Shown: in pieces, positions 45,670 through 52,682 of the stretch
Position numbering within the stretch: the stretch's first letter is position 1
Layout of the letters: each line of letters opens with the position of its first letter
The notes under the pieces: model-generated
Told to the model about the DNA's origin: nothing
Seen by the model: the letters and a program-made list of their open reading frames with translations, nothing else
Databases searched by the model: none
From: Xanthomonas vasicola
GTDB lineage: Bacteria > Pseudomonadota > Gammaproteobacteria > Xanthomonadales > Xanthomonadaceae
Assembly (NCBI RefSeq): GCF_000772705.2
Contig: NZ_JSBW02000021.1
Location: forward strand, 1 to 64,000
DNA: 64,000 nt
Direction of reading: 5' to 3'
Position numbers and translations under genes: made by a program

Positions 45670-46106
45670 CCGCCATCCGTACCATTCTTTTGGCAGAGGA
45701 CAGCCCGGCCGATGCGGAGATGGCGGTCGACGCCCTGCGCGAAGCCCGCCTTGCCAACCCCATCGTGCATGTCGAAGATGGTGTGGAAGCCATGGACTAT
45801 CTGTTGCGCCGAGGCATGTTCGCCGACCGCGAGGAAGGCTTGCCGGCAGTGCTGCTGCTGGACATCAAGATGCCGCGTCTGGATGGGCTGGAAGTGCTCA
45901 AGCAGGTGCGCAGCGACGAGACACTCAAGCGCCTGCCGGTGGTGATCCTGTCGTCCTCGCGCGAAGAAAGCGATCTGGCCCGCAGCTGGGACCTGGGCGT
46001 GAATGCCTATGTGGTCAAGCCGGTGGATGTGGATCAGTTCTTCAACGCGGTCAAGACGCTTGGCACGTTCTGGGCGGTGATCAACCAGGCACCGGAGCTG
46101 GACTGA
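45666..46106 (+). CDS. Single-domain response regulator (Rcp1-like)
   Basis: 146 aa, only a receiver domain: acidic pocket LAEDSPADAE, phosphoacceptor VLLLDIKMPRLDGLEVL, VILSSS and the Lys in AYVVKPVD. The insert VRSDETLKRLPVVIL is typical of Rcp1-type partners of phytochrome-like kinases. It overlaps the kinase by 4 bp and precedes the hybrid gene by 3 bp, so it probably shuttles phosphate between the two. Confidence 0.94.
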   Translation: MTAIRTILLAEDSPADAEMAVDALREARLANPIVHVEDGVEAMDYLLRRGMFADREEGLPAVLLLDIKMPRLDGLEVLKQVRSDETLKRLPVVILSSSREESDLARSWDLGVNAYVVKPVDVDQFFNAVKTLGTFWAVINQAPELD

Positions 46107-46109
46107 ACC

Positions 46110-47612
46110 ATGCCGCATGAGGGTGGCAATCTGGAGCAGCTGAAGATCCTTCTGGTGGAAGATTCACCGGAAGACGCGGAGCTATTGTCCGACCAGTTGC
46201 TGGATGCCGGGCTGGATGCGGCATTCGAGCGCGTGGACAGCGAGCCGTCGCTGCGCGCCGCGCTGGAGACCTTCCAGCCAGACATCGTGCTGTCGGACCT
46301 GAGCATGCCGGGTTTTTCCGGCCATCAGGCGCTGCGTCTGGTGCGCCAGAATGGTGCCACGCCTTTCATCTTCGTCTCCGGCACCATGGGTGAAGAGACC
46401 GCGGTCAAGGCGCTGCAGGATGGCGCCAACGACTACATCATCAAACACAACCCAACCCGTTTGCCGAGCGCGGTGATTCGCGCGATCCGCGAGGCGCGCG
46501 CCGATCTGGAACGCCAGCGCGTGGAAAGCGAGCTGATGCGCGCGCAACGGTTGGAAAGCCTGGCGATGTTGGCGGCCGGCCTGAGTCACGATCTGCGCAA
46601 TATCCTGCAGCCGTTGTTGATCGTGCCCGACCTGCTGGCCGGGCGCACCGACGACCCGCAGCTGCGTCAGCTGGCCAATGTGGTGGCCGAATGCGGCCGG
46701 CGCGGGCATGAAATGGCCGAGTCGATGCTGTCGTTCGTGCGTGGTTCCAACAAGCCGCGCGAGCAGGTGTCCATCGCCAATCTGTTCCAGGCGGTGCAGA
46801 TGCTGCTCAAGAGCAGCCTGCCCGACGGCGTGCGTCTGCAGATGGACACCATCGCTGCAGATCTGACCATCGAGGCCAATTACACCGAATTGCAGCAATG
46901 CCTGCTCAACCTGGGCTTGAACGCGATTCAGGCGATGCCGGCGGGCGGCACGCTGATCCTGACGGCCGATCGCTTTGACGACACGCGCGTGCGCATGAGC
47001 GTGGCCGACACCGGCGTGGGCATGAGCGATGAAACCCGTGCGCGCCTGTTCAGCCCGTTCTTCACCACCAAGGCCGATGGCACCGGGCTGGGGCTGATTT
47101 CGTGCAAGCGCATTATCGAGAGCTATGGCGGCAGCATCGTGGTCGATAGCCGGCTGGGTGAAGGCACGCGCTTCGACATGATCGTGCCAATGCGCGCGGT
47201 GTCGACGGCAGTGACAGAAACCGAACTGCCGCTCCCGCTTGGCCATGGGCAGCGTATTTTGTTGGTGGATGGCGAGGCCACGCGCCTATCCCTGCTGGGC
47301 AATGCACTTTCCAGCCAGGGCTATCAGCCGCAGTTGGCCAGCGATGGTGCCGCGGCGCTGCAGTTGGTGCAGCAGCACGCCATGCCGGACCTGGTGATCA
47401 TCGACAGCGACATCATTCTGCTCTCGGCAGTGAGCGTGCTGCTGAGCATGCAGGAGCTGGGGTACCAGGGCCCGGCGATCGTGCTGGAAGATGTTGGCGC
47501 GCCGCTGCAGCGTTCACATTTTCCATCGGATCTGCCGGTGCATGTATTGCGCAAACCGCTGGAAATGCGCCGGGTCTTCCGCGCCGTTTCGCACGCGCTG
47601 GAAGTGGCCTGA
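46110..47612 (+). CDS. Hybrid regulator: receiver-histidine kinase-degenerate receiver
   Basis: 500 aa, soluble. Receiver 1 (1-130): ILLVEDSPEDAEL, VLSDLSMPGFSG, IFVSGTMGEET, YIIKHN. Kinase core: LSHDLRNILQPL with the His, NLGLNAIQAM, DTGVGMSDET, GTGLGLISCK. Receiver 2 (about 385-500): the acidic pair is VDGE rather than DD, the acceptor-like Asp in LVIIDSDI remains, the Thr/Ser position is lost (IVLED), and RKP keeps the Lys. It probably has a regulatory, non-phosphorylatable role. Last gene of the three-gene two-component operon. Confidence 0.9.
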   Translation: MPHEGGNLEQLKILLVEDSPEDAELLSDQLLDAGLDAAFERVDSEPSLRAALETFQPDIVLSDLSMPGFSGHQALRLVRQNGATPFIFVSGTMGEETAVKALQDGANDYIIKHNPTRLPSAVIRAIREARADLERQRVESELMRAQRLESLAMLAAGLSHDLRNILQPLLIVPDLLAGRTDDPQLRQLANVVAECGRRGHEMAESMLSFVRGSNKPREQVSIANLFQAVQMLLKSSLPDGVRLQMDTIAADLTIEANYTELQQCLLNLGLNAIQAMPAGGTLILTADRFDDTRVRMSVADTGVGMSDETRARLFSPFFTTKADGTGLGLISCKRIIESYGGSIVVDSRLGEGTRFDMIVPMRAVSTAVTETELPLPLGHGQRILLVDGEATRLSLLGNALSSQGYQPQLASDGAAALQLVQQHAMPDLVIIDSDIILLSAVSVLLSMQELGYQGPAIVLEDVGAPLQRSHFPSDLPVHVLRKPLEMRRVFRAVSHALEVA

Positions 47613-47704
47613 CACCAGGTTTCTGCGGACTCAGTGCGTGCGTGGATAGGTGCAATGCGATTGCAACAGTTGACGCCTATGCCGGCCGCATGCGCGAATA
47701 ATGC

Positions 47705-48220
47705 ATGACCAACGTGCTTCTCAGCCTCGGCAGCAATGTCCAGCCGACCCACTACCTGCGCTTGGCTGTCGCCGCCTTGCGCGCACGCTTTGGCCAGCTC
47801 GACGTCTCCCCCGCATACCGCACGCCGGCGGTGGGCTTCGATGGGCCGGATTTCGTCAACAACGCAGTGGCATTGCAGACCGATCTGGAGCTGGACGCGC
47901 TGGATCACTGGCTGCATGCGCTGGAAGATGCGCACGGGCGCGATCGCAGCGGCCCGCGTTTCAGCAACCGCACCCTGGATGTGGATGTAGTGTTCTTCGG
48001 CAATTGCATCGTCGAAGGCCCCGGGTATCTGCGTATCCCGCGGCCCGAGCTCAAACACGCATTCGTGCTCAAGCCAATGGCCGATATTGCGCCGGATTTT
48101 ATCGACCCGCTGAGCGGCCAAACGTTGGCAGCATTGTGGCAGGCGCATCCGCAGTACGGCAGCGCGTTCACGACGGTGGAGCTGGATGCGACTGTGCCGG
48201 AGGTGAGTGCGGCGCAGTAG
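47705..48220 (+). CDS. folK: 2-amino-4-hydroxy-6-hydroxymethyldihydropteridine diphosphokinase
   Basis: 171 aa HPPK, pyrophosphorylating the pterin precursor of folate. Signatures: LLSLGSNVQPTHYLRLAVAA, SPAYRTPAVG, DFVNNAVALQT and the HPPK pattern GRDRSGPRFSNRTLDVDVVF. Length and motif set are complete. The neighbouring minus-strand SDR is also pterin-linked. Confidence 0.96.
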   Translation: MTNVLLSLGSNVQPTHYLRLAVAALRARFGQLDVSPAYRTPAVGFDGPDFVNNAVALQTDLELDALDHWLHALEDAHGRDRSGPRFSNRTLDVDVVFFGNCIVEGPGYLRIPRPELKHAFVLKPMADIAPDFIDPLSGQTLAALWQAHPQYGSAFTTVELDATVPEVSAAQ

Positions 48221-48385
48221 TACCGTTCTGGCGGCTTTGCTGAGCGTGGTTGAGCAAGCGTGCGGGCAGCGATATGGCGTGCGAAACCTGTATGGCAGTG
48301 GCGCCTGCGATGTCGCAGCTGAGCTGATGCGCGCTGCTTAGATATCAACTCTCAGCAGCGAAGCATGGTTAGCCGACAACGCTGC

Positions 48386-49123
48386 TCAACTGAGCTGGCG
48401 GCCACCATCGACGTGCAGGGTCTGGCCGGTGACAAAGCTGGCGTCGTCCAGCAACCAGCGCACCGCTTCGGCAATTTCTTTCGGCGTGCCGATGCGCGCC
48501 AGCGGTGTGCGCGCGAGCAGCGCCTGCTTGGCTTCGGAGGACTTGCCTTGTTCCGGCCATATGATCGCCCCGGGCGCGACCGCGTTGACGCGCACATGCG
48601 GCGCCAGTTCCAGCGCGAGCGAGCGGCTCAGCGTTTCCAACGCGCTTTTGGACGCGCCATACAGCGGGTGGTTACGCATCGGCTGCTGCGCGTGCAGATC
48701 GGTAAGGTTGACGATGGCGCCGCGATGCTGACGCAACTGTTCTGCGGCTGCCTGGGCGATGAAGAACGGCGCGCGTGCGTTGACCGCAAACAATTCGTCC
48801 CATTGCGCTGTGGTGGCCTCGCCGATGGCGGTGGGGTAGAACGCCGAGGCGTTGTTGACCACGCCATCCAGGCGGCCGAAGGAGGCAATGCAGTCGGCCA
48901 CCAGTTGCGCAGGTGCTTCGGGCAGGCGTAGATCGGCATGCAACGCCTGCGCACTACCGGCACGCTGTGCGCATAACTCGGCCACGCGCGCGTCCAGCAC
49001 CTCAGCGGAGCGGTGCGCATGCAGCGCAACGCGGTAGCCGGCGGCGTGCAACGTGGTAGCGATCTGCGCGCCGATGCGGCGGGCGGCACCGGTGATCAAC
49101 ACCACCTTGGAACTGTCTGTCAT
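48386..49123 (-). CDS. Pteridine reductase-like short-chain dehydrogenase
   Basis: 245 aa from the ATG at 49123. Cofactor motif VVLITGAARRIGAQIA (TGxxxRxG, the Arg typical of pteridine reductases), NNASAF, catalytic YGASK and LHVDGGRQLS at the end. This PTR1/FolM-type group reduces pteridines or dihydrofolate with NADPH. Convergent with folK, which supports a folate/pterin role but does not prove it. Confidence 0.85.
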   Translation of the reverse strand: MTDSSKVVLITGAARRIGAQIATTLHAAGYRVALHAHRSAEVLDARVAELCAQRAGSAQALHADLRLPEAPAQLVADCIASFGRLDGVVNNASAFYPTAIGEATTAQWDELFAVNARAPFFIAQAAAEQLRQHRGAIVNLTDLHAQQPMRNHPLYGASKSALETLSRSLALELAPHVRVNAVAPGAIIWPEQGKSSEAKQALLARTPLARIGTPKEIAEAVRWLLDDASFVTGQTLHVDGGRQLS

Positions 49124-49190
49124 GGCGTACTCGCTCGGCGTTGCGGAGGGCTCGGCTATCCTGTGCATTGTCCCCGCAACCGGTGCCCGC

Positions 49191-50375
49191 ATGCACGCCG
49201 ACCTTCCCACACCCGATCCGGACGCACTGGCGCACAGCGACCGGCTGGCTGCTCACGTACGCGCCGAAATTCAGGCCGCCGGCGGTGCAATTCCGTTTTC
49301 GCGCTTCATGGAGCTGGCGCTGTATGCGCCCGGCCTGGGCTATTACAGCGCCGGCGCGAGCAAGTTCGGCGAGGCAGGCGATTTCGTCACCTCCCCGGAA
49401 CTGGGGCCGTTGTTTGCGGCCACTGTCTCTGGTGCGTTGGCGCCGGTGTTGCAGCAGCTCGGGCCGCAGGCGCGGGTGCTGGAAGTGGGCGGCGGTAGCG
49501 GCGCATTTGCCGAAGTCACGCTAAAGCGCTTGCTGGAGCTGGACGCGCTGCCCGAGCGTTACGCGATCCTGGAACCCAGTGCCGACCTGCGCGAGCGTCA
49601 ACGCGAGCGGTTGGGGCGCAGCCTGATTCCGCCGGTATTCGATCTGGTGGAATGGCTGGATGCGCTGTTCCCGGACGATTGGGATGGCGTGCTGTTTGCC
49701 AACGAAGTCATCGACGCCTTGCCCACGCCGCGTTTCGCACTGCGCGATGGGCAGGTGTATGAAGAAACCGTGGTGCTGGATGCCCAGCAGCACTTCGCGC
49801 GCGGCGAGCAACCGGCCGATGCGTTGCTGAGCGCGGCCGTGCGTCACCTGGAGCGTTATCTGGAGCAGCCGTTCGCCGATGGCTATCGCTCCGAGTTGCT
49901 GCCGCAGTTGCCGTACTGGATCCAGGCGGTAGCCGGCGGTTTGAAGCGTGGCGCGATGTTGTTCGTCGACTACGGTTACCCGCGCGGCGAGTTCTATCGT
50001 GCGCAGCGCGAGGACGGCACGTTGCGTGCGTTTTACCGGCATCGCATGCACGAAGATCTCTACCGTTGGCCGGGCCTGCAGGATCTGACCGCATCGGTGG
50101 ACTTCACCGCGTTGGCCGAGGCAGGCACCGGCGCAGGTTTCGAGCTGGCCGGGTATTGCACGCAAGCAAGCTTCCTGCTCGGCAATGGGCTGGACGCATT
50201 GTTGGCGCAGGCCGATACGCGCACCGATGAAGTGGGGCGCATGCGTCTGCGCGAACAGATCAAGCGGCTGACGCTGCCCAGCGAGATGGGCGAGCGCTTC
50301 CAGGTGATGGGCTTCTCGCGCGATGTCGACTTTGCACCTGCGTTCCTCTCAGGTGATCTCACGTGGCGGTTGTGA
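49191..50375 (+). CDS. MidA/NDUFAF7-family SAM-dependent methyltransferase
   Basis: 394 aa. Characteristic stretches: IPFSRFMELALYAPGLGYYS, DFVTSPELGPLFA, SAM motif VLEVGGGSGAFAE, VLFANEVIDALPTPRF and MLFVDYGYPRGEFYRAQRED. The eukaryotic homologue NDUFAF7 dimethylates an Arg of complex I; the bacterial substrate is unclear. It overlaps the VanZ gene by 13 bp. Confidence 0.92.
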   Translation: MHADLPTPDPDALAHSDRLAAHVRAEIQAAGGAIPFSRFMELALYAPGLGYYSAGASKFGEAGDFVTSPELGPLFAATVSGALAPVLQQLGPQARVLEVGGGSGAFAEVTLKRLLELDALPERYAILEPSADLRERQRERLGRSLIPPVFDLVEWLDALFPDDWDGVLFANEVIDALPTPRFALRDGQVYEETVVLDAQQHFARGEQPADALLSAAVRHLERYLEQPFADGYRSELLPQLPYWIQAVAGGLKRGAMLFVDYGYPRGEFYRAQREDGTLRAFYRHRMHEDLYRWPGLQDLTASVDFTALAEAGTGAGFELAGYCTQASFLLGNGLDALLAQADTRTDEVGRMRLREQIKRLTLPSEMGERFQVMGFSRDVDFAPAFLSGDLTWRL

Positions 50376-50776
50376 TCTGGGCGCTGCGGCCGTTTCAGCG
50401 GCCGCGCTTGTGGGTGGGCTTGTGGATCGCCGCAATCGTTGTGGTGATTGCCGTGTGTTTGGGGCCGCCGCCTGAGTTCCCGGAGTTGCCGTCCAACAGC
50501 GACAAGGCAGAGCACTTCATCACGTTCGCGTTGCTGTGTTGGGGAGCCGTGCAATTGTTCGCCACCCGTCGCGCGCTGGTGTTTGCCGCCTTCGGATTGG
50601 TGCTGCTGGGCATCGGCATCGAAATCGCACAAGGCGCGCTGACCACCAATCGCAGCGCCGACCCGTACGATGCATTGGCCGATACCTTGGGCATTCTCGC
50701 CGGGCTCTGTCTGGCATGGACGCCGTTGCGATGTGTGATGTTGCGGATTGATCGGCGCCTGTTTGGTCGGCGCTGA
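50363..50776 (+). CDS. VanZ-family membrane protein
   Basis: 137 aa from a GTG at 50363 inside the end of the methyltransferase gene. About four membrane segments (LWVGLWIAAIVVVIAVCLG, FITFALLCWGAVQLF, ALVFAAFGLVLLGIGIEIAQG, LGILAGLCLAWTP) and the VanZ signature SNSDKAEHFITFALL plus DPYDALADTLG. Role unknown. Confidence 0.85.
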   Translation: MAVVIWALRPFQRPRLWVGLWIAAIVVVIAVCLGPPPEFPELPSNSDKAEHFITFALLCWGAVQLFATRRALVFAAFGLVLLGIGIEIAQGALTTNRSADPYDALADTLGILAGLCLAWTPLRCVMLRIDRRLFGRR

Positions 50777-50944
50777 TGATTAAGGAGCGTCATTAGCGGG
50801 ATTAGCTAGCTGTCGGCAGCGGTGTGCATGTTCTCAATCTAGGAATGAAGGACATGCTGGCGTACCCATGTGTCCCGTGAGCTTCGCAATTCAAGCCAGG
50901 CAACTTGATAGCTTTAAAAAGCCACCGACTAACTATCTGGTGCG

Positions 50945-51250
50945 GTGCCCTTGCCGATTGCGGGCTCGTTGGCGGCATGGATGTCGCCAACCAGCCCCCA
51001 TGGAGGCCCGGCCGCATTGGCCGAGATTATCGCCAGTGGCGCGCGCGATGCCGGCATGAGCATTACTTCTCGGCAACGTCGCGCGGCTGGCGGGGTAGAC
51101 GTACAGATCGATGCGGTCAGCGCCGCCAACTTGTTCGGCTGGCTCGAGCGGTTGCGGCAAGCATATGGTGTAGTGCCGACACAGCTGAGCGTCGTGCGCG
51201 ATCAGGGCCAACTCCGCGTACGCTGCAGCTTTGCGGAATCTGCGCCGTGA
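50945..51250 (+). pseudogene. Type II secretion gspM (xcsM-like), C-terminal remnant
   Basis: About 100 codons survive: ALAEIIASGARDAGMSITSR, GGVDVQIDAVSAANLFGWLE and QLSVVRDQGQLRVRCSF fit the GspM C-terminal ferredoxin-like domain. The N-terminal cytoplasmic tail, membrane anchor and linker are absent; upstream DNA to the VanZ gene (50777-50944) is unrelated. Its TGA overlaps the GTG of gspN, as in intact gsp operons. It is what is left after loss of the rest of the cluster. Confidence 0.75.
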
Positions 51251-51966
51251 CCCATTTGCGCTGGGCCTTGATCCTCCTGTTGATGCTGGGTGTCGCCTTG
51301 ATCGCGTCGCTGCCCTTGCGCTTGGTGCTGCCACGCGAAGGGCTGCCGTTCTCGGTGCTGGACGTAGAGGGCTCCATCTGGGCCGGCACGTTGCGGCACG
51401 TGGAATGGCAGGGCATTGCGTTCGGCGATGTCGCAGTACGCCCGCGTCTCTTGGCGCTATTGCGTGACGAGTATCAGGTGCACCTACAGTCCCCGCAGCT
51501 GCAACTGCTGGTGGTGGATGGCGCGCAATACGGCATTCGCAACGCACAGGGCGAGCTGCTGTTGCACCAACCAGGTGGCGTGACGCTGATCGATCTGGTC
51601 CTGCAGCTGCAGCAGGTCGATCTGCTATTCGACGCCACCGGCTGCGTGCAGGCGCGCGGGCGGGTCAGCCTGCAACTGCTGGCGAGCGGCGAGGGCGAGC
51701 TTCCCGGTCTGCCGCCGTTGCGCTTGTCCGGGCAGCCGCAGTGCGTGGATGACACCGCCGTGTTGACCCTGCTGCCAGATGCGGCGCTGCCTGCCGGCGT
51801 GCAGGTCGAGGTACAGCTGCAACTCTGGCGCGATGGACGCTGGCAACTGCAGTCGCGTGTCGATCCAGCGCAGGACGCCGTGCTGCGTATCGGGCTGCAA
51901 TTGCTCGGCTTCGCTGCTGCCCCGAAGCGCGAGTTTCTGCGCAACGACCAAGGACAATTGCGCTAG
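51247..51966 (+). CDS. gspN: Type II secretion system protein N (xcsN-like), orphan
   Basis: 239 aa from a GTG at 51247. An N-terminal membrane anchor (WALILLLMLGVALIASLPLR) is followed by the GspN-type beta-rich periplasmic domain (GSIWAGTLRHVEWQGIAFGD, LLGFAAAPKREFLRNDQGQL). GspN is an accessory inner-membrane subunit of some type II systems. With gspC-L absent and gspM reduced to a stub, this intact frame is probably a non-functional leftover of an Xcs-type cluster; the Xps system elsewhere would handle export of CbsA and pectinase. Confidence 0.85.
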   Translation: MTHLRWALILLLMLGVALIASLPLRLVLPREGLPFSVLDVEGSIWAGTLRHVEWQGIAFGDVAVRPRLLALLRDEYQVHLQSPQLQLLVVDGAQYGIRNAQGELLLHQPGGVTLIDLVLQLQQVDLLFDATGCVQARGRVSLQLLASGEGELPGLPPLRLSGQPQCVDDTAVLTLLPDAALPAGVQVEVQLQLWRDGRWQLQSRVDPAQDAVLRIGLQLLGFAAAPKREFLRNDQGQLR

Positions 51967-52080
51967 AAGCGCGATGACTGGCTGCGTGCCGCAGCATCGG
52001 CCTTCTGCACCATTGGCGTGCATGCCCCACGGTTGATGTGTTCGTCACGGACGCTTGGATGGCGTGCTGACTCATCCGTT

Positions 52081-52092
52081 GACAACGTTGTC
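52081..52092. promoter_or_regulatory. Candidate LacI-type (NagR-like) operator
   Basis: GACAACGTTGTC is a perfect palindrome with central CG. It fits the GACA-N-CG-N-TGTC core that I recall for NagR boxes of GlcNAc regulons in Alteromonadales and Xanthomonadales. It is ~590 bp from the receptor ATG, further than expected, so this is tentative. Confidence 0.35.
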
Positions 52093-52241
52093 GTGGTGCA
52101 ACGACGCAGAGTCATTACGGCACATGTTCGCTTGCGCGAATAGACGCGACACACGCTTTGGAACACACATGAGCGCGCTGCAAAGGACTGTGACGCAGCC
52201 CCGGTGATCGCAATGCCGCGACCGCGGCGTGGACTGCACAC

Positions 52242-52286
52242 AATTGGTCTGGTCACCGAGAATTGGTCAGTGACTGGTCCTGTGAC
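52242..52286. promoter_or_regulatory. Repeated TTGGTC/TGGTC motifs
   Basis: ATTGGTC occurs at 52242-52248 and again at 52261-52267, with further TGGTC copies between and after them and a short dyad GTCAGTGAC. HutC/NagR-type GntR regulators such as DasR bind TGGTC-containing sites, so NagQ binding is conceivable. Confidence 0.3.
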
Positions 52287-52377
52287 AACGATGCCCGGTG
52301 CGCACCCGATATCCGTGCATGCACCGTTGAAGGTCAATAACGACGGGGAACGGGCGCCTTATCAGAGAGCTATCAAA

Positions 52378-52391
52378 CACTTTCGAAAGTG
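52378..52391. promoter_or_regulatory. 14-bp perfect palindrome upstream of the receptor promoter
   Basis: CACTTTCGAAAGTG, perfectly symmetric, ends 4 bp before the -35 box. The symmetry and position suit an operator. Confidence 0.5.
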
Positions 52392-52395
52392 ACTG

Positions 52396-52425
52396 TTGAC
52401 ACGATCTTTTAGAGACCATAAGAAT
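52396..52425 (+). promoter_or_regulatory. Sigma-70 promoter of the TonB-dependent receptor gene
   Basis: TTGACA (52396-52401), 17-bp spacer, TAAGAA(T) (52419-52425). The predicted start is near 52432. ATTGGTACT at 52438-52446, just downstream, also occurs in front of nagQ (62291-62299). Confidence 0.65.
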
Positions 52426-52510
52426 CAACTCCACTGGATTGGTACTTTCCATTCAGGGCCGTTGATCAGCAATGGCATGCGGTGCCGGTCCTGGGAGGGA
52501 GGCGGCATCG

Positions 52511-52534
52511 GCACCCACGGGGGGCCGTGGGTGC
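52511..52534 (+). promoter_or_regulatory. Strong leader hairpin
   Basis: GCACCCACGG and CCGTGGGTGC form a perfect 10-bp stem around GGGG. No T run follows, so it is a leader structure rather than a simple terminator. Confidence 0.6.
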
Positions 52535-52557
52535 TCGCAGACAACAGATCGCAGGCG

Positions 52558-52575
52558 GTTCCGGACGTCCGGAAC
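52558..52575 (+). promoter_or_regulatory. 18-bp perfect palindrome in the receptor leader
   Basis: GTTCCGGACGTCCGGAAC is fully self-complementary and lies 23 bp after the preceding hairpin. Could be an operator or an RNA dyad. Confidence 0.6.
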
Positions 52576-52682
52576 TGGTGACCTGTGCGCGCGTGGTGGG
52601 TTGCCAGCGCGGGATCTGTCATCGCTGATCGATCGGAATGCCAGTCGCGTTGTCGTCCAGCCATTCCACTCCAGGATCTCTC

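Larger units (their letters stand above)
51967..52682 (+). other. Regulatory region and leader of the TonB-receptor gene
   Basis: 716 bp with no gene. Listed separately are a GACAACGTTGTC palindrome, a cluster of TTGGTC repeats, a 14-bp palindrome, a near-consensus sigma-70 promoter and two strong leader dyads. The predicted leader is about 250 nt long. Confidence 0.7.

Noticed and set aside
50905-51966. A 353-codon frame extending gspN upstream
   Set aside because: The added part is out of frame with the gspM remnant; the GTG at 51247 with stop/start overlap fits the gsp operon layout.
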